Of a DNA stretch of 64,000 nt, positions 1-12,100 are shown one piece after another. This stretch comes from Mugil cephalus (lineage: Eukaryota; Chordata; Actinopteri; Mugiliformes; Mugilidae), in NCBI RefSeq assembly GCF_022458985.1, contig NC_061771.1:33980117-34044116 (forward strand), given 5' to 3'. Within the stretch, counting starts at the first letter, position 1. Each line of letters starts with the position of its first letter. The notes under the pieces are model-generated. The model was not told the DNA's origin and ran no database searches. It saw only the letters and a program-made list of their open reading frames with translations. Both the position numbers and the translations under genes were made by a program.

Positions 1-3000
1 TCAACAGGCCCTTTCTTTGGGCCTGTGCCGGTAAGTCCCTTTTCCCGTCTTGCTGACCTAGTGTGGGATTTATAAATCTGCATTTTTCCGCTGTGGGCTC
101 CCATTGTGGAGCCCTTGCGAGTAAGTCTTGCTCAGTGGCACCGCTTACATCCCTCACCTAACACAACAACACCTGCCCTGTGTTGTGTTTACCTTTACTG
201 GCCACTATTTGTGTTTCCTCAGCGTTCATCACATACAGTTTGCTATCAATCATGGCTCCACTCACCTCACCATCCTGTGGCAGCTGCACCCACCTCGCTC
301 AGAAAGTTACCGAGCTTGAAGGACGCATTTCTAACCTGTATCAGATACGCGAGGCTGAGCTGTTTATGGACACAGTCACATTCGATCCACTGGGACCCGA
401 AGCGGCTTCTCCTGCCGCTGCCATTTCTCCTCCGGAAATCAACCTCCACAACCACTGGATGCGCCAAGGTGCCAAGCCCAAAGCTCAGGGCTTCTCCATC
501 CCATCTGCACCTGAATCCTGGTCGCTGATCTCTAGTCAAGACAGATGAGGGCGCTGCTCCGCTCCTAAACATTACATTCAATTGGAAAATGGATTTTCTC
601 TGCTGGACCAAGATGATCCTACTCCTCTCACGGAGGAACCCCGAGCCTCTCCTCCAGCTCTGCCGTCTTCGTCTCCTCCGGCTCCACACCAACTACGCCG
701 CTCCATGCCATTGTTTACACCCGCGCTGCGGCGTGCGTCTCAAATACCTGAGGCAACTGCCTCACTGAAACCCGCGTCCCAGGTGGAGCTTCGGCAGCCC
801 TCGGTGCCATCGGCCACACAACATCTGGGCTGGTCTGGCGCAAGTGGCTCAGCACCTCGTGAAGAACTGCACCTCCACCTCTACCAACGCCCGCTCCAAC
901 TTGGGGAAAGCGCTTCGCTTCTCCTCCAAGAAGGGGCCTCAGTCAGCGCGTAAGCGTCACTCCAGAACCCTGTTTCTTTTTTCCGGAGGCAACAGGCTGC
1001 TGAAGATATTCCTGACGATCGCTCTCCTCTTCTTGTTGTTGGAACTTCTATGGTCCGACACATGGAGATCAGCAGACGCAACATTTCCTGCCACCCAGGT
1101 GCGCTCGTCCAGGACACCAGCTGCTCTCTCAACGTCCATCAGTCTCCACTGTGGTTGTTCACGTTGGTACGTGTGACCTAAAACTGCAGCAATGGGAGCA
1201 GCTTAAGGAGGACTACATGTCCTTCATAAGTACTAAGTGATGTAAAATTCAGCCAACTCCACATCTGGCTCAAAGGATACTGCTGCAGCCGAGACATCCC
1301 ATATGTGGACAACTTCACCCCTTTCTCAAAAGAACTGACCTCTTCAAAAACGACCATTTTCTCTCCAGTTATCAGCTCCCCACACAGAAATGCACCTCCA
1401 AAAATAAAATTATGGAAACTGCTACACTCATTGAGACTGCACCTCCAAACGTCAATTTCTGCCATACCACCAGAACTGATAGGAGAGGTGGTGGAATTGC
1501 TGCTGTTTTCTCTGACACTTGGCTGTAAGGAAAGTCCACCTTGGTGAATTCACATCATTTGAATACCTTGCCTTGTCAGTACACTGCAAATCTACAGTAT
1601 TAATAATAACTGTTTACCGTCCATCAAAATCCAAATGTGGATTTCTGTAAGATTTTTCTCAGCTATTATCTAACATTTCCATTGATTATGACTGTCTTAT
1701 TATATCTGGTGACTTTAACATTCACATTGACATTGAAACTGATCCAGATGCCATAAATGTGCTAGAGGCATTTGACCTCTCTCAACATGTCTGTGGACCC
1801 ACCCACAATAAAGGACATACTCTTGACCTTGTCATCTCAAAAGGACTTAACATTACAATGCCTCTTGTTGTGGATGTAGCTTCTTCTGATCACTGTTGCA
1901 TTTATTTTGATGTTTCTGCTTTCCCTGTACAACGTAACAGCTCTCGATTACTCAAAAGACGCATAATTAATGACAATACTATCAAAAGCTTTCAGAAGAA
2001 TGTAAAAGAGATGTTGCTATCCACAATATCTTCAACTGGGGACCTTGTGGACAACTTCAACTCAAAAATACAAAGTGTCTATGACAAAATTGCACCACTC
2101 AAAACTAAATATGTAAAAAAAAAACAAAAGGCTCCCTGGAGAAATGGAGTGGACATCAGATGCTTAAAGAGAAAGTGTCGTCAGGCAGAGAGACAGTGGA
2201 GAAAAACAAGACTTCAGGTTCACAATGACATTTATAAGAATAAACTGAATGACTATAACAAAGCAATCAAACAGGCTAGACAATCATTCTTTTCAGAAAT
2301 TATCAATGATCTGACAGAATTTGACAATATTGTTGGTCAGCTCAGGTCCTCGACCTGCTGCCTGGATCCTCTCTCAACTTCATTTTTCAAAACTGTCTTT
2401 AACTCCCTAGCACCAGAGGTTCTACATATCATTACCTGGTCTCTTCAGTCAGGTATATTTCCCACGTCACTAAAAACAGCTGTCATCAAACCACTTGTGA
2501 AGAAGAACAATCTGGATCAAAGTGTCACTGCAAATTATAGGCCCATCTCCAACTTACCATTCCTTAGCAAAAAACAGTTTACATTCAGCTTAAGAATTAT
2601 CTGGCATCAAATATCCATTTAGTCTGGTTTCGATCCCCACCATAGCACAGAAACGGCACTTATTAAAGTTTTAAAGGATCTACGTATAAACACAGACTCC
2701 AAAAAAAAAAAAAAAAAAAGAGTTAAAGAAAAAATTCCATTCTTGTTCTATTTGAACTCTCTGCGTTTGACACCATTGACCACAAAATCTTACTGGAAAG
2801 GCTTGAAAGGTGGGTTGGCTTGTCTGGCCCAGTTATAAATTGGTTTAGAACCAACCTTTGTGAGAGGCAGTTTTATGTCTCCATTGGTGAATTCAATTCA
2901 AACGAAAAAAAAAAAACGAACGAAATGAACATTATATATGGGGTACCTCAAGGGTCAATTCTTGGACCACTGCTATTCAATCTCTACATGCTTCCACTCT

Positions 3001-4004
3001 ATCATGTCATACGCAAACATAATCTTAGTTACCATAATTATGTAGATGATTCGAAATTTTACATTTCACTTCACCCAGATGACCTATCACCCATAATATC
3101 CCTCACTCAGTGTATCAAAGATATTAATCAATGGATGTCAGAAACCTTTTTACAGCTAAACAAAGACAAAACAGAAATAATCATCTTTGGTGCACAGGCT
3201 CAGAGACTGAAAATCGCAGAACATCTCAACTCTCTCTCTCTTGACAGCAAAACTGAAGCAAGGAATCTGGGCGTAATTATTGATAGCAATCTAAATTTCA
3301 GAAGTCATATCAATCACATCACAAGATCATCTGGTAGATTAGATTACTGTAATGGTTTATTCACTGGACTCCTGAATTCAAGTATTCAGAGGTTACAACT
3401 AATTCAAAATGCAGCTGCACGTATTGTGACTGGTACCAAAAAATATCAACACATCACACCCGTTCTTAAATCTTTGCACTGGTTACCTGTTAGAACAAGA
3501 ATCAGTTTCAAAATACTGCTCCTGGTTTATAAAGCACTACATGGTCTTCCACCTCAGTACATCACAGATATGCTCATCACTTACACCCCAGCAAGAACAT
3601 TTCGGTCAACAGGCAGTGGCCATTTACTCATCCCTCGCACCAGATCCAAAGAAGGGGAGGCAGCTTTGAGTGGATATGCCCCACAAACATGGAACACCTT
3701 GCCTGACACATTTAGACATGCCACATCAGCAGCCATCTTTTTTCAACAGCATTCTGCTGAGCTGTGTGTATATGTATGTATGTGTGGTTGTGTGAGTTGG
3801 TGAGCATGAGTTTAAATGTGTATGTGGTGAAAATGGCATAAATATGATTGTTTACTTGCACTTATACTTTTCAATTGATTCCAAACAATTTTTTATGTAA
3901 CTGTTTGTATTGTAACTATGTATACCTCTTGTAAAGCACATTGAGTCTGCTTTGTGCATGAAATGCGCTTTATGAATAAAATTGAATTGAATTGAATTGA
4001 ATTA
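1..4004 (+). mobile_element. L2-type LINE, decayed, ORF1 and ORF2 remnants
   Basis: A degenerate non-LTR retrotransposon. Around 250-560 is an ORF1-like coiled-coil piece. Around 1000-1230 the frame reads like the esterase-like part of L2/CR1 ORF1 (VVGTSMVRHMEIS, then VVVHVGTCDLK). ORF2 endonuclease follows from about 1390 (DRRGGGIAAVFSD; SGDFNIHID near 1705-1730). Reverse transcriptase runs 2340-3760 with GVPQGSILGPLLFNLY (about 2940-2985), a YVDD catalytic box (about 3040) and the distal GRLDYCNGL region. Several stops, a frame break at the A-tract near 2701 and a missing stretch before the RT core make it inactive. The 3' end has the L2-style AT-rich tail with (TTGAA)n at 3981-4003. The 5' end probably lies before the window. 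Confidence 0.85.
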
Positions 4005-4009
4005 AGATC

Positions 4010-5290
4010 CACATTGACTTGGTGACTTTCCAGGTTTCAATAGCAAAATAATTATTGCTGTATTAAGAGAGGGGGGAGGACTTTGTCAATAAATGATTCT
4101 TGATACATCTGTAGTAGTGGTGGTATCAGTTTAGTTTTGAATATTTTATATATTTCGGTTGGGATTCCATCTGATCCAGGGGTTTTTCCTCCCTTCAGAT
4201 TGGAAATAGCATCAGACAGTTCCTGGGCTCCGACATTAAACTTTAATAAGCCCAAAGAATCCTCATCCACGGGAACAAAATCTAGTGAATCTAGAAATTT
4301 CTTTTGATGGAGCTTGGATTGGAGCTGAATCTGAATATTCAGAGCTATACAATCTGTGGTAGAAATTTTAAAATGTGTTCTTTTGGGTCAGAAGGTAACA
4401 CTCTTTTGTCTGTTTGAACCGAGTTTATCGTTCTTTCTGTTTGCATCTGATTAATGCACAAGGCTAGCAACTTACTGGCCTTGCTCATAAAATGATTTCT
4501 TTGGTCTCAACAAGCTCCTTGTGGCCTGATTTGTCGATAAAACATCATACTTTGCCCTCCGTTTCATAATTTGCTGTTGGTTAGGGTTCTGGTAGATCTG
4601 GTATCTCTCCATATTTATTATCGCTTTTTCAAGCTGTTCCATTTCCAATCTTTGGGACTTGTATTTAAAGCTTGTAAAGCGTATCACTTGGCCCCTTAAA
4701 AATGCTTTAAAAGCTTCCCACCTCACAAATGCCGATGTTTGGTCGGTATGATTTTCAAAATACAAATCAATTTGTGTGCCAATAAACTATAAATTGAGGA
4801 TCTCTCAGCCAGCCAGTCTGGAGACGCCATCTTGGGGAATGGTGTAACATGCTAGGCAGTTTAAAAAGAAATGAAGTTGAGGCATGATCTGAGATCAACG
4901 TGCGGTCATACCAGGAGCTTGTAATTTTGGTTATCAAATCATCTGAGACTAGAAAATAATCGATTCTAGAAAAAATCTGATAAGTACTGGAATAGCAAGA
5001 GGAAGTTTGTTTGTTGGGGTACAAATTTCTCCACATGTCAATCAAAGTGAAATCTTCCACACATTCAAGTCAGTATTTTCTTGCCTGAATGTGTGAGGAG
5101 TCTATTCCATTAGATCAATCCAGCTCTGGTTGAAACGTACAATTTAAATCCCCATCAATGACAATGTGACCAGGCATAGCAGGTAGTGATACGAAAAGAT
5201 GTCTGAAAAAGGTGAGGTCGTCATTGTTCGTCCCATATACATGGACCAGATTCAGTCTGACCAAGAGAATTTCACATTGGACGATAAGAT
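4010..5290 (-). mobile_element. L1-type LINE fragment (endonuclease to start of RT)
   Basis: Read on the minus strand, 5290-4767 matches the C-terminal half of an L1-type apurinic endonuclease (SRIDYFLVSDDL; ISDHASTSFLFKL). 4765-4472 is the linker (RWEAFKAFLRGQVI). 4270-4052 is the first RT block (LKGGKTPGSDGIPTEIYKIF). Stops separate the pieces. The RT core and the whole 3' end are missing at the junction with the L2 tail at 4004. That is unusual, because LINE copies normally lose their 5' end. No function is retained. Confidence 0.75.
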
Positions 5291-5976
5291 ATCTGATAAT
5301 TGATAAACATGATGCTTCATTTCATTATTGATCTTTACATTTAATTAGTTGTGAAACTTGACTGGACCATTTTCATTACGGTCCATGGATATAGTTCAAC
5401 AAGCTGCTGCCATATTGACTATTACTGCTGGTAATATATCACACTGATAATAGACTGAAGTGGATATTATTTATTACATTTATTCTATTTGTTTCTAGTG
5501 TCTATTTTATATCTATGTTTAAGGTGAGAGAGAAACAGCTTTTTGATTCTACTCTATGACAATATAGAGAAGTGACCTTTGAAACCTAAAACTCTTGAAT
5601 TCTGACTAAAATCAAATATTGTAGTAGAGTCACAGTTTTCAGAGGACAAGGTGACGTCTTCAATCCAAAGAGGTTCAGTTTAAAATTAGAGAAACCAGAG
5701 AAAAGAAGAAAGTCATTAGAAAGTGGAAGCAGCAGATGTTTGCTACTGCTCTCTGATCAATGACTCCAACAACCAAACAGCTGATTGATCAGCTCCATCT
5801 TTCATCAGCAGCAAAATGAAACATTGAATATTTCCGCTTCTAGACCATCACATGGTTCATCTAAGTGTTGGAGCAAACAGAGACTGAATATTAGTTACTG
5901 CCTCATAAATAAATAAAAAAAAAACTCAGTTTATCAAACATATCAGATCTACAACAGTAACAGACAGTGAACTCAC
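5291..5976. other. 3' flank of NLR-1, terminal exon not resolved
   Basis: This AT-rich stretch lies downstream of the last recognisable LRR exon of NLR-1 (minus strand). I find no B30.2/SPRY-like reading frame on the minus strand. The short terminal exon or 3' UTR should lie here, but I cannot place its acceptor or poly(A) site. Confidence 0.4.
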
Positions 5977-6153
5977 TCCAGAGTCTCCAGTCTACAGTCT
6001 GGACTCTCCAGAAAACCACACAGCTGCTTCACTCCTGAATCCTTCAGGTTGTTGTTTCCACTCAGGTCCAGATGTTTCAGATGGGAGGGGTTGGACTTCA
6101 GAGCTGAGACCAGAGACTCACAGCTGATCTCTGACAAACTGCAGGTCCACAAA
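5977..6153 (-). CDS. NLR-1 LRR exon 3 (177 bp)
   Basis: Third LRR module, with one extra codon ([12 protein letters not shown]), so the exon is 177 rather than 174 bp and the frame is kept. Same acceptor tract as the previous exon. The donor-side sequence reads CTG GAG TGA, so failure to splice here would end the protein immediately. Confidence 0.82.
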
Positions 6154-9100
6154 CTGAATAAAGAATAAAAGATGTGAGTTTACAAAGTTCCTGTTGAAAT
6201 CATCCAGAGTTTCATCATGTGTTCAGAGCTGAAGGTTCAGAATGAACATTTTGGCTCACTGTGACAAAACTGTACCTCCTATCAGAAAAACAAGCAGACT
6301 GTGGGCATCGAAAGACCTTCCTGAAGACTTTGATATGTTTTTTGTTCTGCTGGAGTAAATATTTTAGACACACTCGCGAGTTAAACACAAAGGTCCCTTC
6401 TCCTTTTCTCAGAAAATCTTTGCATTGGAGTGAATGGAGAGCAGACAGGTACTTTACCGCAAACAAAGGCTCACAGTTTAAATTCTGTACTTCTCACTGC
6501 TTTGCTGAGCACATTGTGAGAGACACAACAAGTTTGTCTACGACTGTGGAAAAATTCATGTGTCTAGTGTGTAAATTGGGGCCGGGACGAGCATGTAAAG
6601 AGAAAAAGATCATGGTCATTGAATAGTGATTGATCAAAAAGTATAAGACCTATCAAAACAAGGATTAATACACCAATACAAAAGGCTTGTTTCTACATTT
6701 TAAAGTTGTAGAGCTCAACATGGCTCTGCCGCAGTCAATGGACTAAAGCACAGAAGAAGAAACCAGACTTTACCATGAAGATCCTCAGTGTGGATCAGTA
6801 GAATATCAGCCTGATGTCACCACAACTTCACCATCATATTCATCTCATCACACAAAGGAAACATGGAGTCTGACCTCAGAGTCTCCAGTCTACAGTCTGG
6901 ACTCTCCAGAAAACCACACAGCTGCTTCACTCCTGAATCCTTCAGCTTGTTGTCACTCAGGTCCAGATGTTTCAGATGGGAGGGGTTGGACTTCAGAGCT
7001 GAGACCAGAGAATCACAGCTGATCTCTGACAAACTGCATCTCATCAACCTGAATAAGGAATAAAAGATGTAGATTAAATCACTGATAATCAGATGTTTTC
7101 AGGTTTTAAAGTGCAGCAGTAGAGTCATGGTACTGAGTTCAGGACTTTTCTGTTATTCAGTTTCCTGGGGACCCATCTCTCTTCCACCATAATAAAAATA
7201 AAAACCATCATCAGCTGGCACAGAACATGCCAGGCCAGTCGTCCTTGAATCTCTGGAGTCCCTTGTGAAAACCCTCCAGGAGGAGATGCCAGTGTTGAGC
7301 CTTACCTCTGCTGTCCTGCCTCCTGTTGATGCCTCAGCTGTCAGGCCTTTAAAGAACTAATCCCTCTCCTGACATCATTGTTTAACTGGACTCTTAAAGA
7401 TGAGGAAGAAGATCAGCCATCCTCGTTTAAAGACAATAATCATTTATCCCCAAAAAGGGAATGGCTTCAGAAAACTGTAGCCATGTCAGGCCCATACCTA
7501 TTCTCTATGTAGACGACAAGATTCACATCTATTATAGCAAAGAGATATGAGACATTTATGACAGACCAGATTAATTAATATTAAAGGACACAAACTAAAC
7601 CCTGCTCATTTGCTGATGCAATCATATTATTGGAGAGTCCCAATACAAGCTTCACCCATTTAACACCTTCACCTTAAATGTGAATGATACCCAGATTTAA
7701 ATTAAATTCTATCAAGAAATCCAGAGAATGTACAACTGAAATGAGACTGCAGCAGGCATGCCAGTCCAGTAATTAGTAACATTAAATTATTAAACCATCA
7801 CAAGATGTAACAGACCCAATAATATCCCACACACTTAATATTTGTCTTGATCTAATGAACCTGTACTAATTAGAGAGAGGGAATGATGAACTGGTTTGAT
7901 TATGACCATAGATTTAACCAGCAAACCTTCAGAAGTTGGAATCTATAGAAATGTTAAAGGACAAGTTGACATGTTCAAGTGTATCTTCCAACAACAGTCA
8001 CATGTCATATGGACTGATCCCAGAGTTGTTGAGATTCCTGCTGTCCACACTGACTGTGAAGTGGTCTCTTCCGAACACAACTCCACTGTTGAGCTGACAC
8101 TAATATGAAGCTTCAGCACTCTGACTGACACTAATCAAAGTTCCTCTTTGAGTTCCTGTCCCTCCACTGCAGCTCAGCAGGAAACACTGTGGAAACACAA
8201 ACTGTTACTGACTGGATGTGCTGAAGAACAAGATGAGTTGAAGATCAACACAACACTGTGGATGTTGTCCTCCATCTGGTCTGACTGGATTCAGACTATA
8301 AGGGGATTTGTCCACAGACAGTATGGACAGAAAGAATGATTAGTGACACCGAGAATTCTGTTAATGTCAACAAATGTGAAGACTGGACTTGATCTAGTTT
8401 GTGATCAGACCCACCACCGATGACTGAGGAGATACCTGCTGATGTTCAGGAACATGATGCTCCTTCATTTCAACTCTTTGAGCTCCTTTTCTATCTGAAA
8501 GTCCTGACAAGGGAACTCATCTAAACTGGATCTCCATTCTTCAGAAGTCTGAGAAGAAAAGAAATGAAAACTGACCTCAGAGTCTCCAGTTTAATGTTTG
8601 GACTCTCCAGTCCAGCGGACAGATGCTTCACTCCTGAATCCTTCAGGTTGTTTCCACTCAGGTCCAGATGTTTCAGATTAGAGGACTGGGAGCTGAGAAC
8701 TGAAGACAGAGCTTCACAGCTTCTCTCTGACAGGTTACAGTAACTCAGTCTAAAGAGATAATGACAGAAATCCTTTAACTTTGTGACCAGCTGACAGGTT
8801 GATGTGTATTTATTGATGATGAACTTACAGAGCTTTGTTGGAGGCTTTGACCACTGGCAGCAGCCTCAGAAGAGCCTCCTCTGAAGCAGGGTATTTCTTC
8901 AGGTCAAACTCATCCAGATCTTCCCCTGATGACAGTAAGATGAAACCCAGAGCTGACCACTGAGCAGGAGACAGGTCACCTGTGGAGAGACGTCCTGATC
9001 TCAGGGACTGTTCGATCTCCTCGGCTAAAGAACCATCATTCAGTTCATTCAGACAGTGGAACAGATTGATGCTTCTCTCTGCAGACACATTCTCACTGAT

Positions 9101-12100
9101 CTTCTCCTTGATGTACTGGACTGTTTCCTGATTGGTCTGTGATCTACTTCCTGTCTGTGCCAGCAGGCCTCGTAGGAGAGTCTGATTGGTCTGCAGTGAA
9201 AGACCCAGGAGGAAGCGGAGGAACAAGTCCAGGTGTCCATTTGGACTCTGTAAGGCCTTGTCCACAGCACTTTGATGGAGACGTGTTAGTTTAGGTTTGT
9301 TTCTAAAGACTTTAGCCAACTGAGACGTAGTTTGTTCTTCCATCAAGTTGACACCAGAGTTGATGAAGGTCAGATGGACATGAAGAGCAGCCAGAAACTC
9401 CTGAACGCTCAGATGGACGAAGCAGAACACCTTGTCCTGGTACAGGCCTCTCTCCTCTTTAAAGATCTGTGTGAACACTCCTGAGTACACTGAGGCTGCT
9501 CTGATATCGATGTCACACTCTGTCAGGTCTGATTCATAGAAGATCAGGTTTCCTTTCTGCAGCTGATCAAAAGCCAGTTTTCCCAGAGACTCAATCATCT
9601 TCCTGCTCTCTGGACTCCAGTGTGGATCTGTCTCAGCTCCTCCATCATACTTGACCTTCTTGACTTTGACCTGAACCACCAGGAAGTGGATGTACATCTC
9701 AGTCAGGGTCTTGGGCAGCTCTCCTCCCTCTCTGGTTTCCAACACATCCTCCAGAACTGTAGCAGTGATCCAGCAGAAGACTGGGATGTGACACATGATG
9801 TGGAGGCTTCGTGATGTCTTGATGTGGGAGATGATGCTGCTGGCCTGCTCCTCATCTCTGAACCTCTTCCTGAAGTACTCCTCCTTCTGGGGGTCAGTGA
9901 ACCCTCTGACCTCTGTCACCATGTCAACACACTCAGGAGGGATCTGATTGGCTGCTGCAGGTCGTGTGGTTATCCAGAGGCGAGCAGAGGGAAGCAGTTT
10001 CCCCCTGATGAGGTTTGTCAGCAGCACATCCACTGAGGTGGACTCTGTAACATCAGTCAGGATCTCAGTGTTGTGGAAGTCCAGAGGAAGTCGACACTCA
10101 TCCAGACCGTCAACAATGAACACAACCTGGAAGTCTTCAAAGCTGCAGATTCCTGCTTCTTTGGTTTCAGTGAAGAAGTGATGAATAAGTTCCACCAAGC
10201 TGAACTTTCTCTCTTTCAACACATTCAGCTCTCTGAAAGTCAATGGAAACATGAAGAGGATGTCCTGGTTGGCTTTGTCTTCAGCCCAGTCCAGAGTGAA
10301 CTTCTGTGTTAAGACTGTTTTCCCAATGCCAGCCACTCCCTTTGTCATCACTCTTCTGATTGGTCCATGTCTTCCAGGTGAGGCTTTAAAGAGGTCTTCT
10401 TGTCTGATGCTTGTTTCTGGTCTGTGTGGTTTCCTGGATGCTGTTTCAATCTGTCTGACCTCATGTTCATCATTGACCTCTGCAGTCCCTCCCTCTGTGA
10501 TGTAGAGCTCTGTGTAGATCTCATTCAGAAGGGTTGAGTTTCCAGCTTTAGCAATCCCCTCAAACACACACTGGAACTTCTCCTTCAGACCAGATTTAAC
10601 TTTACGTCCACAAACTGAAGATTCACGAGCTGCAAGTCCTGAATGAACAAACAACAAATAAGATGAATGAATAAACTCTCCAGTAAATATTCCAACATGT
10701 CATTGCTCTAAAGAATGAGTGTGTGAATATATCTTGGTTCATCTCTTGAGACATTAGTAAATGTCTCATTTCTCCAGCAGCTTCAATGTTTAGAGAAATC
10801 CTCTTACTGCTCTGCAGACAGTCAGCCAGCTCCTCCTGCTTCATTCTCCTCAGGAAGTTCACTGTCATCTTCACTAATAAATCTCTGCTGCTCCTCCTCT
10901 GCTCTTCATCCTCACACTCCAACAACTCTGCATCCTCCCTCTGACTCTCTGAGCATTCTGGGTAATCTGGACTCACAACCTTCTGGATCTTCTTCAGCTC
11001 CTTCTTCACGAAAGTGATGATGTTGTCCTCCAGCAGCTGGAACAGAAGATGATATGAATGACACAAGCAGACTGAAACCATGGAGACAAACATCAGATCC
11101 ATGTACATGTACAGACCAGAAAGATGGAGTCCAGCTGTGTCTGATGCTGCTGGGTAGACTGACCACTGAGAACCTCTGAGCTCTGCTGGTGGACTCTGTG
11201 GACCAATCATCAACAATTAGCTCTCATCATGTCTGTCCACACAACACATTCACACAGTCACAGACACAGTTTGTCTTGCTTTTGGTTTACTGGATTATCC
11301 TGCCACACTCTGCAGCTCTTTTTGTTTTCTTCTCTAAGTCCTTAATAAACTAAGAGTTAGTTTTTCATCAAGTCCTTTGGTTTCTTGTGTGTGTGTCTGG
11401 TTTGAGTTCTATCTTCTGGCTACATGTTGTGACACAAAGTTTCTCCCAGTAGCTCTATAGGCAAAGGTAATGAAGAAAATGTTAAATAGTTCACACCTAT
11501 CATCACTTGAAATGACTCTGATCAACTCCAAATAAATCTCAGCTGATCTTGAAATATTTTCAGACTCTTCTTGGTCACATGTTGCTACAAAATCCACGGC
11601 TCATAAAGAAGTCAATAATGTCGCCCCAGTTTAACAATATTTGTAGTGTTTTAGAACAGGAACATGAACAAAGTGTTTTTTGATGGCAGATCTAAGACGG
11701 GCTCAATTGGGTCAATGACACCAAATCTTCCTGGTCCTGAAAAAACTCTGGGGAATGGAGCTGAGGGGACTAAGAATGAGATGAACAACTTTAACCAAAG
11801 TTACAGTGTTTTCATCAATGTTTTACATTCTCAGAAGTATGAGGTCAGTTCTTCTTCCATAATATCTGTGGCTACAAAAAGGACAACGATTACAAGTTCA
11901 TTTCATTAACAATTAAATGAAAACAAAAAAATGAACAAGCCTGTTTGTCATCACGTAAACCTTTTGGAAAAGATGTGGGGAAAAAGACTAATTTATTAAT
12001 TCTACTGCAACTATATGGAAGAGGAAAGTTGGTTTTCACCATACTGACTGCAAAATACACTATCCTTATTTTCTCAGACCACAACAGCACGTCTGGTCTT

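Noticed and set aside
9049..10505. Several open frames of 64-84 codons on either strand within the NLR-1 NACHT exon
   Set aside because: They are shadow frames of the long coding exon and show no family motif.
10623..11216. One continuous 197-codon reading across NLR-1 exons 2 and 3
   Set aside because: The frame crosses clear splice signals. The spliced version gives the conserved family junctions (LDSIFL/LLEDN and LQS/RLAAR).
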